Positions 1 through 9,723 of a stretch of DNA of 64,000 nt are shown piece after piece; position 1 is the first letter of the stretch, and the number at the start of each line of letters is the position of its first letter. Below the pieces are notes generated by a model, which was not told the origin of the DNA, ran no database searches, and was given only the letters and a program-made list of their open reading frames with translations. Position numbers and translations under genes: made by a program. Source of the DNA: Mariprofundus aestuarium. GTDB taxonomy: Bacteria > Pseudomonadota > Zetaproteobacteria > Mariprofundales > Mariprofundaceae. The DNA is taken from NCBI RefSeq assembly GCF_002795805.1, contig NZ_CP018799.1:1357001-1421000 (forward strand), written 5' to 3'.

Positions 1-683
1 TTCATTTCGCCATGGAGTTCCTGACCAAGAACACCAAACGCGTTCTCGGTGATGATATCCCTGAAGATGAATTTATCTCTGCAGCCGGTAAACACGTCGT
101 TGTTATCGGTGGTGGTGATACCGGTTCTGACTGCATTGGAACCTCTGTCCGTCACGGCGCTGAATCTGTTACCCAGATTGAAATTCTGCCGAAACCAGAA
201 GCTGTTCCGAACAAGCTCGTCACATGGCCAAACTGGCCGATGAAACTTCGCACCTCCACATCTCAGGAAGAGGGTTGCGAGCGTGACTGGGAAGTTTCCA
301 CTAAACGTTTCATCGGCGATGCTGATGGCAATCTGCAGGCTGTTGAATGCGTTCGTGTTGAATGGACACAGGAAAATGGCCAGTGGAAGCTGAACGAGAT
401 CGAAGGCTCTGAATTCGAACTGCCTGCACAGCTGGTTACATTGGCCATGGGTTTTGTGCATCCTGTTCATGAAGGCATGCTGGAAGAACTGGGTGTTGAA
501 AAAGATGGTCGAGGTAACGTGGTTGCCTCTGACACTGACTATGCAACCAGCCTTGATAAGGTGTTTGCTGCCGGTGACATGCGTCGTGGTCAGTCACTGG
601 TTGTCTGGGCCATCCGTGAAGGCCGTCAGTGCGCACGTGCTGTGGATGAGTTCCTGATGGGTTCAACCACCCTGCCCCACTAA
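1..683 (+). CDS. gltD: Glutamate synthase small subunit, C-terminal part (5' cut by window edge)
   Basis: The reading frame is open from the first base, so the true start lies upstream of the window; the ATG at 12 is internal. The visible ~226 residues are the C-terminal half of the FAD/NADPH-binding beta subunit, which passes electrons from NADPH to the large subunit for glutamate formation from 2-oxoglutarate and glutamine. Visible marks are the dinucleotide-binding loop [12 protein letters not shown] and the C-terminal FAD motif [20 protein letters not shown], both typical of GltD. A strong terminator follows within 30 bp. The gene is presumably the end of a gltBD operon; gltB is not visible. 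Confidence 0.95.
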   Translation, partial: HFAMEFLTKNTKRVLGDDIPEDEFISAAGKHVVVIGGGDTGSDCIGTSVRHGAESVTQIEILPKPEAVPNKLVTWPNWPMKLRTSTSQEEGCERDWEVSTKRFIGDADGNLQAVECVRVEWTQENGQWKLNEIEGSEFELPAQLVTLAMGFVHPVHEGMLEELGVEKDGRGNVVASDTDYATSLDKVFAAGDMRRGQSLVVWAIREGRQCARAVDEFLMGSTTLPH

Positions 684-707
684 ATTAGGGCATACCAACC
701 TGAAACG

Positions 708-736
708 AAGGGCCGCTATATGCGGCCTTTTTTTTT
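708..736 (+). terminator. Intrinsic terminator after gltD
   Basis: GGCCGC at 711-716 pairs with GCGGCC at 722-727 around a 5-nt loop, followed by nine T residues (728-736). It lies 25 bp past the gltD stop and faces the converging antiporter gene. Confidence 0.9.
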
Positions 737-747
737 ATACTCATCTA

Positions 748-1923
748 TTATTTTTGGGAGAGATAAATACCGTTCTTGTTTAGCATGTATCGGGTCAATG
801 TTACCCAAGCAGGGCTCAGAAGCAGCGTTAAGGAGATCACAGCTATAATAAGCTGATAGGATGCCTCCACAATCACCCCTGCATGCATGCCGACCGCCGC
901 CAGCACGAAAGCAAACTCACCAATCTGTGCAAGTAGTGCACCGGCATAGATACTATCCCCCCAGCAGCTACCAAGGCCCTTCAATATCAGAGCGTTGATT
1001 GCCATATTGGTAACAAATACAGCAAGCACCAGCAGGGAAATCTGTAGCCAGTTTTGCAGAATAAGGGAAATATCCACTAGCATGCCTACGGAGACAAAAA
1101 ACAGTGCCACAAAGATCACCCTGAAAGGCTCAAGGCTGTGATGAACCCACTGTGTCTCTCTTGCGGCACCAATAATCATGCCGCCAATAAAGGCCCCCAA
1201 TGCCGTGGATAGACTAAACATGCCGGTAAGCATACCAAGTCCCAGGCAGGTGATCATGGCTGCAAAAACCTGTAGTTCGTGGTCACCCTTAATCCATCGA
1301 GCCAGCGGCAATTGAATCTTCCCATGATAAACGATCCAGGAAAACAGGCTAATCATGGCGACACCGCCGACCAGCTGCATGGTAAACTCTCCTGCTTCGA
1401 TCTCTTTTCCACCAATCAGGCTCACAACAATCAGCATCGGAATAATGGCCAAGTCCTGAGTCAGCAGAATACCCAGTGAATTTTGCCCAACTGGGGTCTC
1501 CATCTCACCCCAATCCTGTAACAATTTCAGCACAACTGCTGTGCTGCTCAGGCTGATTACAAAGCCGAACAGTACTGTTTTTCCCATACTCCAGCCAAAC
1601 CATTCCCCCAATAGCCAGATTACGCCAACACTGATAACAATCTGCAACAGGGTTCCCAGTAGGGCGACACGCCAGTTGCTGATCAGTCGCTGCGGAGAGA
1701 CCTCCATGCCGACAAAGAACAGCAGCAGCACTACACCAAAGGCACCGAGCCTTTCAAGTAACACCTTATCAGTGATTAGGCCGAGCAGTTCAGGCCCCAG
1801 ACAGACACCAGCCAGCAGGTAACCCACCACGTGAGGCTGATTCAACAATCGCAGGGTCAGACCAAGCAGAAAGATCACCAGAAGCACGACCACTAACGCT
1901 GGCAATGCCGGATCCATATGCAT
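748..1923 (-). CDS. CPA2 family monovalent cation:proton antiporter (Kef/NapA-like membrane domain)
   Basis: An integral membrane exchanger of about 391 residues with some 12 hydrophobic segments. Features of KefB/KefC-type membrane domains are visible: LNQPHVVGYLLAGVCLGP near the N-terminus, SLSSTAVVLKLL and GILLTQDLAIIP in the central core, and LAQIGEFAFVLA near the C-terminus. There is no C-terminal RCK/TrkA-N nucleotide-binding domain, unlike KefB/C, so glutathione or NAD gating is not expected. I chose the ATG at 1923: it starts 1 nt after the TAG stop of the upstream antiporter gene (translational coupling). The open frame reaches 1974, but that extension lies inside the upstream gene. 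The ion carried cannot be told from sequence. Confidence 0.85.
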   Translation of the reverse strand: MHMDPALPALVVVLLVIFLLGLTLRLLNQPHVVGYLLAGVCLGPELLGLITDKVLLERLGAFGVVLLLFFVGMEVSPQRLISNWRVALLGTLLQIVISVGVIWLLGEWFGWSMGKTVLFGFVISLSSTAVVLKLLQDWGEMETPVGQNSLGILLTQDLAIIPMLIVVSLIGGKEIEAGEFTMQLVGGVAMISLFSWIVYHGKIQLPLARWIKGDHELQVFAAMITCLGLGMLTGMFSLSTALGAFIGGMIIGAARETQWVHHSLEPFRVIFVALFFVSVGMLVDISLILQNWLQISLLVLAVFVTNMAINALILKGLGSCWGDSIYAGALLAQIGEFAFVLAAVGMHAGVIVEASYQLIIAVISLTLLLSPAWVTLTRYMLNKNGIYLSQK

Positions 1924-1924
1924 G

Positions 1925-2827
1925 CTATTTGCCCTCCCGGTACAGCCAGTTACGCAGAAGTATTGGAACAACAAGCGTAGTCAGCAAACTCATAAGAACA
2001 ATGGCTACATACGCCGGCTGCGCTATCACTCCACTCTGCAGTGCCAGCAGCGCAACAACCATTGCCACCTCACCCCTTGGCATCATGCCAACCCCGATAA
2101 TAAGAGACTCCCTGATTTTAATACCCATCAACCAGGCAGGGACTCCGCAGCCGATGAGTTTGGAAATAATTGCCATGCTGGTAAGAGCCAGTGTAAACCA
2201 GACCAGTTCTGTATCGAAAGCGCGTATATCAGCAAGCACGCCTAGAGAAATAAAGAATATCGAACCGAATACAATGCGCAGATACTCAGCCCCCTCCCTG
2301 AAAGAGCGGCTATGGCGCAGTTTGATAGCCTCCAGCGATACGCCTGCAACAAATGCACCGACAATGGCGGAGAGGCCGATCATTTCAGCGACCATGGCAT
2401 AAAGAAAGGCGATCATCATCACTGCCGCAAACACAAAATCCGGATAACGTCTGGCGAAATCGGTCTCATCTACTCGAATGATTAATCGGCCAAAAACGAA
2501 CACCCCCATGGCTGCGCCAACAACAAGAAATAGCACAGCAGCAAAGACGGATTGCATAATCATTGAAACAGTAAAAGAGCCTTCTGCCAGTTGAATGGCA
2601 ACCGAAAGAGCCAGCAGTGCAAGAATATCATCAAGGATTGCCGCACCAATAATGGCCTTGGCAGTTTCAGATTGCAGTTTACCCAGTTCGCGCAAGACGT
2701 CAGCGGTAATGGCGATACTGGTTGCAGTCAGGGCCACCCCCAACAAAATAGCCATGTCGCGTGCACTGATGTTTATACTTCTCGTGCTTATCGGCACGGC
2801 CATAGGCTGGTTGCTGCGTGGCCACAT
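1925..2827 (-). pseudogene. 5'-truncated CPA2 cation:proton antiporter
   Basis: The reading frame encodes the C-terminal three quarters of a NapA-type Na+/H+ antiporter. It has ALTATSIAITADVLRELGKL, then the ion-binding AAILDD motif (double Asp), and later GMMPRGEVAMVVA. Family members have about 110 residues (first helices, dimer interface) before the ALTATS segment. Here only about 34 precede it, and the first ~21 are not hydrophobic. An in-frame TGA at 2834-2836 blocks any extension. Homology seems to begin near 2764. The gene therefore looks like a broken copy that lost its start, although the remaining ORF is intact and its TAG stop is 1 nt from the next antiporter's ATG. It might still be translated from 2827. 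Confidence 0.6.
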
Positions 2828-2868
2828 GCTGCATCAGACCCAGAGGCAGGAGAGAAAAGATGGGTAGT
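2755..2868 (+). other. Possible 3' remnant of a small membrane-protein gene
   Basis: On the plus strand this frame reads as one clean transmembrane helix (FILLVLIGTAIGWLL) followed by a basic, polar tail ending in TAG. The minus-strand peptide over the same bases is non-hydrophobic and unlike antiporters. No Shine-Dalgarno sequence precedes either ATG (2755, 2770). I read it as the tail of a foreign gene abutting the broken antiporter, or as chance; it is not a confident gene. Confidence 0.25.
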
Positions 2869-2945
2869 AGATATTGGATGATATATTGACCTTCTTCCGG
2901 TTACACTTCTGAACGTACAGAGTCGCCCCCAATTAGGAGAGTTGT

Positions 2946-4262
2946 ATGCTAGATAGTTTTCAAAACAACTATGAGACATGGCTAAGCCATCTCACGACAG
3001 CTGACTTCTGGTGGCAGTTTGCGGTACTCTGCCTAGCAATAATTTCAGCACTGTATGTACAGCGGCTGATGAACCGGATCGCGGGACAATTGAAAGGCGA
3101 AGGCCCCAGCCACCTGCGTAAACTTTCAATTAAAGGCGTTGAAAGAATCCAATTTCCGTTTTCAATGCTGATAGTCACATTGATCGGGCAGTCCATACTG
3201 ATCAACCTTGGTTTTAATACGCCGCTTTTAGCCTTGGCTACACCCCTTCTTATCTCTCTGGCTGCTATCCGTTTTCTGATCTTCATACTGCGCAAGGGGT
3301 TCGCTCCCAGCCCGCTGGTTAAGGCCTGGGAAAACATCATCAGTTCATCCATCTGGATAATCGTCGCGCTGCACCTGCTTGGCTGGCTTCCTGATGTTCT
3401 GGCCGCACTCGATGGACTTGCATTCAGTCTCGGTGACGCCCGGATCTCCTTATTGCTGGCACTTAAACTGATTATCACCATTGTATTCTTCTGGATCGTA
3501 GCGCTCTGGCTGGCCAACTTCATAGAGCAGAGGCTCAGTAATTTCGAGCACTTCAGTCTCAGCGCCAGGGTGGCACTGGCCAAAACCAGTAAATTCCTGC
3601 TGATTGCCATCGCCATCTTTGTCGGCCTTGATGCTGCAGGTGTGGATTTGACTGCACTGACTGTCTTCAGCGGTGCTGTGGGGGTCGGCATCGGTTTTGG
3701 CCTGCAGCGCATCTCCAGTAACTTTATCAGTGGTTTTATTCTGCTCTTTGACCGCTCCATTAAACCCGGGGACGTGATCACCGTTCGCGATAAGTTTGGC
3801 TGGGTTCAGGAGCTCAGGGCCCGCTATATTGTTGTGCGTGACCGTGATGGTGTGGAAACACTTATTCCGAATGAGAATCTGGTAACATCGGAAGTGATCA
3901 ACTGGAGTTATACCGATCCGGACATTCGCATGAAACTGCCTGTGCAGATCAGTTACAACGATGATCCAGAAGAGGCGATGAGGCTAATGCTGGAGTGCGC
4001 CAAGGCTTCGCCTCGTGTGCAGGATGACCCTGTTCCGCTGACTCGTCTCATGGAGTTTGGTGACAACGGCATCCTTCTGGAACTACGCATCTGGATTCTT
4101 GATCCGGAAAACGGCCTTGGCGGAGTGCGTTCCGAGGTGAACCTAGCAATCTGGCGTGCCTTCAAAAAGGCGGGCATCACGATCCCTTACCCACAACGTG
4201 ATATTCACATCAAGGATGAACGCATACCGCATGCGCCTAAACAGGAGAGAATAGATGAATAA
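2946..4262 (+). CDS. MscS-family mechanosensitive ion channel
   Basis: A 438-residue inner-membrane channel with about five N-terminal transmembrane segments, then the family signature pore helix GAVGVGIGFGLQRISSNFISG (about residues 240-260). The beta domain (SIKPGDVITVRDKFGWVQ, then TLIPNENLVTSEVINWSY) and a cytoplasmic alpha/beta vestibule follow. It is larger than E. coli MscS (286) and nearer to YbdG/YnaI-size relatives. The start at 2946 has AGGAG about 7 nt upstream. The stop overlaps the start of the next gene, so it probably heads an operon with the Zn-protease-like gene, rimK and the deacylase. Expected role: release of solutes on osmotic downshock. Confidence 0.93.
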   Translation: MLDSFQNNYETWLSHLTTADFWWQFAVLCLAIISALYVQRLMNRIAGQLKGEGPSHLRKLSIKGVERIQFPFSMLIVTLIGQSILINLGFNTPLLALATPLLISLAAIRFLIFILRKGFAPSPLVKAWENIISSSIWIIVALHLLGWLPDVLAALDGLAFSLGDARISLLLALKLIITIVFFWIVALWLANFIEQRLSNFEHFSLSARVALAKTSKFLLIAIAIFVGLDAAGVDLTALTVFSGAVGVGIGFGLQRISSNFISGFILLFDRSIKPGDVITVRDKFGWVQELRARYIVVRDRDGVETLIPNENLVTSEVINWSYTDPDIRMKLPVQISYNDDPEEAMRLMLECAKASPRVQDDPVPLTRLMEFGDNGILLELRIWILDPENGLGGVRSEVNLAIWRAFKKAGITIPYPQRDIHIKDERIPHAPKQERIDE

Positions 4263-4698
4263 GGTATTACTTGGCTGGCGCGAGTGGGTCTCACTGCCTG
4301 AGCTCGGCATTGATGCAGTCAAGGCAAAGGTGGATTCCGGCGCCCGAAGTTCTGCGCTGCACACCTTTGAACTGGAAACGTTCAGTGAAGGTGGCATTGC
4401 CAAGGTGCGTTTCAGTATCCACCCATACCAGCATGATACGACCATCGTGAAAACATGCGTTGCAGAACTGCTTGATGAACGTAATGTTACCGACTCTGGC
4501 GGTCACACCGAGCTGCGCCCTGTCATTTCAACGCAGCTGTTGCTTGGTGGCGTCAGGAAAAAGATAGAGATCACCCTGACCAACCGTGAAAACATGAAAT
4601 TCAGAATGTTGCTGGGGCGTACAGCCATGGTTGGCGATTTCCTCATTGATCCGGAGCACTCCTACCTGTTAGGCAGTGCTGAAGCCATACAACAATAA
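4255..4698 (+). CDS. RimK-associated ATP-dependent zinc-protease-like protein (retropepsin-like fold, PF05618)
   Basis: A 147-residue protein with the family signature [11 protein letters not shown] (about residues 26-36), which contains the retropepsin-type D-S-G triplet, and the conserved C-terminal [10 protein letters not shown]. The family is named ATP-dependent zinc protease, though proteolysis by many members is unproven. It is usually found beside rimK, as here, where rimK follows 13 bp downstream. The start overlaps the mscS stop by 8 nt and has AGGAGAG upstream. Role inferred: a partner in the RimK glutamylation pathway. Confidence 0.85.
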   Translation: MNKVLLGWREWVSLPELGIDAVKAKVDSGARSSALHTFELETFSEGGIAKVRFSIHPYQHDTTIVKTCVAELLDERNVTDSGGHTELRPVISTQLLLGGVRKKIEITLTNRENMKFRMLLGRTAMVGDFLIDPEHSYLLGSAEAIQQ

Positions 4699-4711
4699 AA
4701 GGAAGAAACTT

Positions 4712-5617
4712 ATGAAAATAGCTATCCTGTCACGCAATCCAAAGCTCTACTCAACCCGACGCCTGGTTGAAGCTGCCATAGAGCGTGGCCATGAGGTACA
4801 GGTGTTTGATCATCTTCGCTGCTACATGAATATCACCTCAATGCGTCCATCGATCCACTATAAGGGTGCGAAACTGGAAGGCTTTGATGCCGTGATTCCC
4901 CGTATTGGCGCCTCGGTAACCTTTTATGGTACAGCAGTGCTCAGGCAGTTTGAGATGATGGGTGTCTACCCTCTGAATGAGTCCGTCGCCATCTCCCGCT
5001 CTCGCGACAAGCTGCGTTCGGTGCAATTGCTTGCCCGTAAAGGCATAGGTCTGCCTGTAACCGGCTTTGCCCGTAATCCCGATGATATCGATGATCTGCT
5101 TAACTCTGTCGGTGGCAGCAAATTTGTCATCAAGCTGCTGGAGGGCACACAGGGTATCGGCGTGGTGCTGGCAGAAAACAAGAAAGCTGCTGAAAGTGTG
5201 ATTGAGGCCTTCTTCGGCCTGAATGCCAATATTCTGGTGCAGGAGTTTATTGAAGAGGCAGGTGGTGCCGATATCCGCTGCCTTGTTGTTGATGGTAAAG
5301 TGGTTGCAGCGATGAAACGACAGGGTAAAGAGGGTGAATTCCGCTCCAACCTGCATCGTGGCGGCAGTGCCGAGGTAGTACGCATCACACCTGAAGAGCG
5401 CTCTACCGCAGTGCGTGCAGCAGCCATCATGGGACTGAATGTGGCGGGTGTCGACCTGCTGCGCTCCAATCACGGACCGGTGGTAATGGAGGTGAACTCT
5501 TCCCCCGGCCTGGAAGGTATTGAGCGGGCAACCGGCAAAGATGTCGCAGGCATGATTATCGGATGCATAGAAAAAAATGCCAAAGTCGGTAAAACAAGCA
5601 CACGGGGTAAAGGGTGA
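4712..5617 (+). CDS. rimK: RimK: ribosomal protein S6--L-glutamate ligase (ATP-grasp)
   Basis: A 301-residue protein, matching the ~300 of E. coli RimK, which adds glutamate residues to the C-terminus of ribosomal protein S6 and makes poly-alpha-glutamate. It opens with [21 protein letters not shown], has [19 protein letters not shown], then the ATP-grasp core ([15 protein letters not shown], the ATP-contacting VQEFIEE, and [15 protein letters not shown] as metal-binding end). I start at the ATG at 4712 with GGAAG upstream; an in-frame ATG at 4676 lies inside the previous gene. The next gene overlaps by GTGA. Confidence 0.93.
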   Translation: MKIAILSRNPKLYSTRRLVEAAIERGHEVQVFDHLRCYMNITSMRPSIHYKGAKLEGFDAVIPRIGASVTFYGTAVLRQFEMMGVYPLNESVAISRSRDKLRSVQLLARKGIGLPVTGFARNPDDIDDLLNSVGGSKFVIKLLEGTQGIGVVLAENKKAAESVIEAFFGLNANILVQEFIEEAGGADIRCLVVDGKVVAAMKRQGKEGEFRSNLHRGGSAEVVRITPEERSTAVRAAAIMGLNVAGVDLLRSNHGPVVMEVNSSPGLEGIERATGKDVAGMIIGCIEKNAKVGKTSTRGKG

Positions 5618-6657
5618 GCGAACCTTTTCTGATAGCCGGTCAGGAGGTCAAACCGGGTAGCCGGGAAATTATAGAGTTTCCGCTGCCACCCCTTTCAACC
5701 CACTCCGATCTCGAGATGCCGATCCATGTAATTCGCGGCAAGAAAAGCGGGCCTTGCCTGCTGGTATGTGCCGCACTACATGGTGATGAGATCAATGGTA
5801 TTGAGATCATTCGCCGCCTTGTTGGGCTGAAAACGATCGCAAATCTGCGTGGCACACTCATCGCTATTCCGATTGTGAATGTCTACGGCTTTATCCATAT
5901 GAGCCGTTATCTGCCAGATCGGCGCGACCTTAACCGCTCGTTTCCAGGATCGGAAAAGGGCTCGCTTGCCGCACGTCTGGCCAACCTGTTCATGCAGGAG
6001 ATTGTCTCAAAGGCGACGCATGGCATCGATCTGCACACGGCAGCCATTCACCGGGATAATTTCCCTCAGATTAGAGCCAGTCTCGAGTCTGAGGAAACAC
6101 TGGCTCTCGCAGAGGCATTTCGCGCGCCCCTAATTATTGATGCTGCCCTGCGGCCGGGTACGATTCGAGAAGCGGCAGTAGCCAGAGGCATTCCATGGCT
6201 AGTATACGAAGCAGGTGAAGCTCTTCGCTTTGATGAGGTAAGCATTCGCGCCGGGGTTCGCGGCATTGTTAATGTCATGCGTGCAATAGAGATGCTTCCC
6301 AAGCAGCAAAGTAAAAAAACATTTCTTCCCCGTATCGTTAAATCCAATGCTTGGATTCGCGCACCACAGAGTGGCATTTTACGCCTCACAGTAAAATTGG
6401 GCGCCTGCGTCAACAGAGATGATATTCTGGGTTATGTATCTGATCCCTATGGCGAAAACCAGACGCAGATCATCGCCCCCAATACCGGCATCATCATTGG
6501 TCGCACCAACCTTCCTCTTGTGCATGAAGGTGATGCGCTTGTTCACCTAGCTCGTTTCCGCAACACAGGAAATGCATCTGAAGCAGTGGACGTATTCCAG
6601 TCCGAACTTGAACCTTCTGAAGTAGAAAGCCTGTCCGGTACAACCCCCATCACCTGA
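5614..6657 (+). CDS. Succinylglutamate desuccinylase/aspartoacylase (AstE/AspA) family deacylase
   Basis: A 347-residue zinc hydrolase of the M14-like AstE/AspA family. Visible metal-ligand motifs are ALHGDEING (His and Glu, about residues 59-66) and GIDLHTA (His). RDLNRSFPG carries the substrate-binding Asn-Arg pair. The C-terminal ~100 residues form a beta-rich domain. It starts at GTG 5614, overlapping the rimK stop (GTGA). Family members beside rimK and the Zn-protease gene are common and may remove or trim glutamyl adducts; the substrate here is unknown. True AstE (arginine catabolism) is unlikely because no astABCD genes are nearby. Confidence 0.88.
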   Translation: MSEPFLIAGQEVKPGSREIIEFPLPPLSTHSDLEMPIHVIRGKKSGPCLLVCAALHGDEINGIEIIRRLVGLKTIANLRGTLIAIPIVNVYGFIHMSRYLPDRRDLNRSFPGSEKGSLAARLANLFMQEIVSKATHGIDLHTAAIHRDNFPQIRASLESEETLALAEAFRAPLIIDAALRPGTIREAAVARGIPWLVYEAGEALRFDEVSIRAGVRGIVNVMRAIEMLPKQQSKKTFLPRIVKSNAWIRAPQSGILRLTVKLGACVNRDDILGYVSDPYGENQTQIIAPNTGIIIGRTNLPLVHEGDALVHLARFRNTGNASEAVDVFQSELEPSEVESLSGTTPIT

Positions 6658-6706
6658 TAAGGCCATATCGGTTTCCACTGCCCCTTTTTTCATTCAGTTT
6701 TCGGAA

Positions 6707-7696
6707 ATGAACCAGAACCTTCTCGATATTGTTAAACAGGCTACAGGCGCATCTGATGCGACTCAGGGGGAGATTATCCAGTCTCTCTGGAGTGGTTACG
6801 GGGAGATTGTGCGTATTCAGCTAAAAGGCGCACCTGTGCAGAGCGTTGTGCTTAAACATGTGCGCTTCCCTACCGAGGCGGATCATCCCCGTGGCTGGCA
6901 CTCAGACCTCTCGCATGCGCGCAAGGTAAAATCCTATGATGTCGAGATGGCCTGGTATGACCAGTGGAGCAGCCGCTGTAGTGATGGCTTCCCTGTTCCA
7001 CACTGTTATTTTGCGGCAACACTGGCTGATGACGAGCATGTGATGGTACTTGAAGACCTAGATGCTTCCGGTTATCCACTACGCAGGCATGAGATGGATC
7101 GGCCTGCTGTGGAACTCTGCCTGAAGTGGCTGGCCAACTTCCACGCCACCTTTATGGGTGAAACACCGAGGCTGCTTTGGGAAACCGGCACCTACTGGCA
7201 CCTGGCCACCCGTCCTGATGAACTGGAAGCCACTGATGATCCCGCCCTGAAACAGGCAGCGGCTGCCATTGATGCCGAACTGAACAACTGCCGGTTTAAA
7301 ACATTCGTTCATGGCGATGCCAAAATCGCCAACTTCTGCTTCTCAGCTGACAGCAAACAGGTCGCTGCTGTTGACTTCCAGTATGTCGGTGGTGGCTGCG
7401 GCATGAAGGATGTCATCTACCTCCTTGGCAGCTGCCTTGATGAATATTTATGTGAAGCCTGGGAGCACGAACTTCTTGATTTCTACTTTAATGAACTGAA
7501 GCAAGCTATTGATATGCAAGGCAAATCTACAGATTGGAAAGCACTGGAATTAGAGTGGCGCGCCCTCTTTCCGATCGCCTGGGTCGACTTTAACCGTTTC
7601 CTCGCTGGCTGGATGCCCGGCCACTGGAAGATCAACAGCTACAGCCGTCGCCTGACATCAGAGGTCATAACCCGCCTGAATTCGTCTGCTAGTTGA
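6707..7696 (+). CDS. CHK/EcKinase-like small-molecule phosphotransferase (choline-kinase/APH fold)
   Basis: A 329-residue protein with the kinase-like catalytic loop [11 protein letters not shown] (about residues 202-212: catalytic Asp and Asn) and the metal-binding motif [28 protein letters not shown] is the hinge. The long GGCGMKD segment is typical of ecdysteroid-kinase/CHK-like proteins rather than classical aminoglycoside kinases. Substrate unknown, probably a small hydroxylated molecule. It lies 50 bp after the deacylase and could be co-transcribed, though its Shine-Dalgarno sequence is weak. Confidence 0.82.
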   Translation: MNQNLLDIVKQATGASDATQGEIIQSLWSGYGEIVRIQLKGAPVQSVVLKHVRFPTEADHPRGWHSDLSHARKVKSYDVEMAWYDQWSSRCSDGFPVPHCYFAATLADDEHVMVLEDLDASGYPLRRHEMDRPAVELCLKWLANFHATFMGETPRLLWETGTYWHLATRPDELEATDDPALKQAAAAIDAELNNCRFKTFVHGDAKIANFCFSADSKQVAAVDFQYVGGGCGMKDVIYLLGSCLDEYLCEAWEHELLDFYFNELKQAIDMQGKSTDWKALELEWRALFPIAWVDFNRFLAGWMPGHWKINSYSRRLTSEVITRLNSSAS

Positions 7697-7713
7697 TAGA
7701 AGGGGTAGCACAA

Positions 7714-8436
7714 TCAGGGTGCGGGAACTTCCTTATAGGTATCCAGTGGCTTGTGACAGATCGGGCATGCATCTTTCGGAAGCTCCATCACGGTAGCGCC
7801 ACAGTTCTGATTCACATAGTAAGTGCTCTTGTTTTCGCGAAACCTCTCTAGCAGAATACTGAAAAAGAAGCCTGTTCCGCTCTTGATCTCCTTGATCAGT
7901 TCACGGTGCTGCCGCTCCGCCTCCCATGCATAATTGATATACTCCATTGCTTCCTTGTGCTTCTCTGGAGCGACACGGCTAATATATTGAGGATACTCCT
8001 TATCGATCTCGGAGAGTTCCACATTGGTCGCATATTTCAGGTTATCCTGAGTGGTCGAAGCCTTAATTGTGCTGACATCAACCTCTGGCACCTTGGCACC
8101 GAGACCCACCAGAATCAGACTGAAGTTTCTTTCATGCACCGCTTCTGACGCGGCTATCGACTTGAACAGATGAGCGATATTGGTATGCCCGTCAGCCTTG
8201 GCCGTATCGGAAAAAAGTTGATAGCGGTGACGCGCACGCACCTCATTGCCATAAAGAGTCTGCAACACGGCAATGGTTTCGGGGTATTGCTCTAGCTGTT
8301 CTTGTTCAATCTTCTCTATCAAGCCCTCTTCAGCCTGTAGAACGGGGATGCTGCCGATAAAGGCAAACATAGCAGCAATGATCAGAGTCGCTGCAGCAGA
8401 AATGTGCCGAGGACAGTTCATGGGTCGATCATACAC
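7714..8436 (-). CDS. Rubrerythrin-like diiron protein with N-terminal signal/anchor
   Basis: A 240-residue protein. Residues ~11-35 form a hydrophobic signal peptide or anchor ending near VLQAEE, so the protein is probably exported; classical rubrerythrins are cytoplasmic. The ferritin-like four-helix domain has diiron-ligand candidates E65 (NEVRARHRY), E98/H101 (SEAVHE) and E172/E174/H177 (WEAERQH). The C-terminus resembles the rubredoxin module but has only three of four cysteines: C212 and the CPIC pair 224/227, with N209 where the fourth would be. Rubrerythrins reduce peroxide; here redox or iron chemistry in the periplasm is inferred. The start may instead be the ATG at 8421. Confidence 0.82.
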   Translation of the reverse strand: MYDRPMNCPRHISAAATLIIAAMFAFIGSIPVLQAEEGLIEKIEQEQLEQYPETIAVLQTLYGNEVRARHRYQLFSDTAKADGHTNIAHLFKSIAASEAVHERNFSLILVGLGAKVPEVDVSTIKASTTQDNLKYATNVELSEIDKEYPQYISRVAPEKHKEAMEYINYAWEAERQHRELIKEIKSGTGFFFSILLERFRENKSTYYVNQNCGATVMELPKDACPICHKPLDTYKEVPAP

Positions 8437-8623
8437 CCTTTTCGTTTTTTATTGCAACAATGGCCCAGCACTATTCGTTCACTAAAGCTTTCAGGGCAGG
8501 CCATCTCTATCAGTTCTATATTCAGCCATATTGTCTCTTCTTCTGCCTATGCAAAGCAACATGTTAATTCATCGGCTATAATATCAAAGAGCATTCAGAC
8601 CAATGCATTGGCAGGAGGAAGTT

Positions 8624-9007
8624 ATGAACAGAAGCTTTATATTTACCCTTTCACTATTGATATTTCTGCCCTTAGTCAGTGGCTGCATGCTGCTGGTTGC
8701 CGGTGGTGCCGGCGCCGGCTCTGTTGCCTATATCAAGGGCGACCTCAATGCCAATCTTGAGGCATCATTGAATCGATCGGTTGCCGCCACAAACCGGGCA
8801 GTGAGAAGCCTGAGATATGCCAAGATCAGCGAGGCAACCGATGCCTACTCGAGCCATATCATCGCCCGTACAGCCAGCGACAAAAAAATCGATATCATGC
8901 TGAAAAAGGCAACCGAGCGCACAACACACATCTCGATCAGGGTTGGCATGTTCGGCGATGAGGACATCTCAAACGCCATCTTAAGTGAGATCAATAAACG
9001 CTTGTAA
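8624..9007 (+). CDS. DUF3568-family lipoprotein
   Basis: A 127-residue protein starting at ATG 8624 behind AGGAGG. A signal peptide ends at the lipobox LVSGC, followed by the Gly/Ala-rich AGGAGAGSVAYIKGDL typical of DUF3568. The rest (DKKIDIMLKK, ISIRVGMFGDE) also matches that family, whose function is unknown. Predicted to be lipid-anchored, probably at the outer membrane because the residue after the Cys is Met, not Asp. Transcribed alone; a short AGGGT/ACCCT hairpin follows at 9013-9025. Confidence 0.8.
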   Translation: MNRSFIFTLSLLIFLPLVSGCMLLVAGGAGAGSVAYIKGDLNANLEASLNRSVAATNRAVRSLRYAKISEATDAYSSHIIARTASDKKIDIMLKKATERTTHISIRVGMFGDEDISNAILSEINKRL

Positions 9008-9030
9008 ATAAAAGGGTATTACCCTCTGTT

Positions 9031-9723
9031 TCAGTCGGGCGTATTAGCGCTTTCAAACTCCCCTTTCATCTTCTGAAGGTGGCCATAGATGACCAGTTCA
9101 TCCCCCTCCTGAAGCGGCTCCCGCATCTGACGGGCAGGCAGCCAGGAGTGGTCGCGTTCGATACCGAGAATCAGAACTCCTTTGCGCGCCGATCCTATCT
9201 CTATAATCGACTGGCCCAGCAGGGGCGATTCAGCACCAACCTCCAGCTTAACCAGGCCGTATCCGTCAGCAAGGTGAAGCAGCTCCTCAACCGGCTCGAA
9301 TTCAAAAAAAAGCTTTTGCCTTAACAGTCTCTCTATTAACGCCTCCCAGTGCCCCATCAGACCTGAGCTGCGGGCGATCAGGTAGATGACAATGATTCCC
9401 ACGACCAGGATCAGTGCGGCCTTGGGCAGCGTCTGACTTGAGGTCGTAGCAAAGGTAGTTGTCGCGCCGACGATGACTGTTGCCACACCTGCATAGCCGC
9501 CAATCATCAAGATGCTTATGATTTTGCGGCGAATCGGGTGATTGACGACGCGCTCGGCCTCCCGAGTTGTAAAGCCTGTGGCAGTAAAGGCCGAAAGCGC
9601 TTGAAATTTCGCCTGCTCATAGCGCATGCCGGTCAGCACAAGCATGATCGCACCGGCACGCACAAAGAGCATGGAAACAAGAATAGCCAGTAGCGTCGGA
9701 GCAAGAAAATAGAGACCTTCCAT
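9031..9723 (-). CDS. Membrane protein with C-terminal TrkA-C (RCK_C) domain
   Basis: A 230-residue protein. The N-terminal ~130 residues hold four hydrophobic segments, with SAFTATGFTTREAE between the first two. A linker follows, then a C-terminal RCK_C/TrkA-C domain (LVKLEVGAESPLLGQSIIEIG to LQEGDELVIYG). Such a fold is a regulatory ligand-binding domain in K+ channels and transporters; di-adenylate or nucleotide sensing is known in some relatives. The actual role is unknown. The start at 9723 has AGAGG 7-8 nt upstream. Confidence 0.8.
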   Translation of the reverse strand: MEGLYFLAPTLLAILVSMLFVRAGAIMLVLTGMRYEQAKFQALSAFTATGFTTREAERVVNHPIRRKIISILMIGGYAGVATVIVGATTTFATTSSQTLPKAALILVVGIIVIYLIARSSGLMGHWEALIERLLRQKLFFEFEPVEELLHLADGYGLVKLEVGAESPLLGQSIIEIGSARKGVLILGIERDHSWLPARQMREPLQEGDELVIYGHLQKMKGEFESANTPD

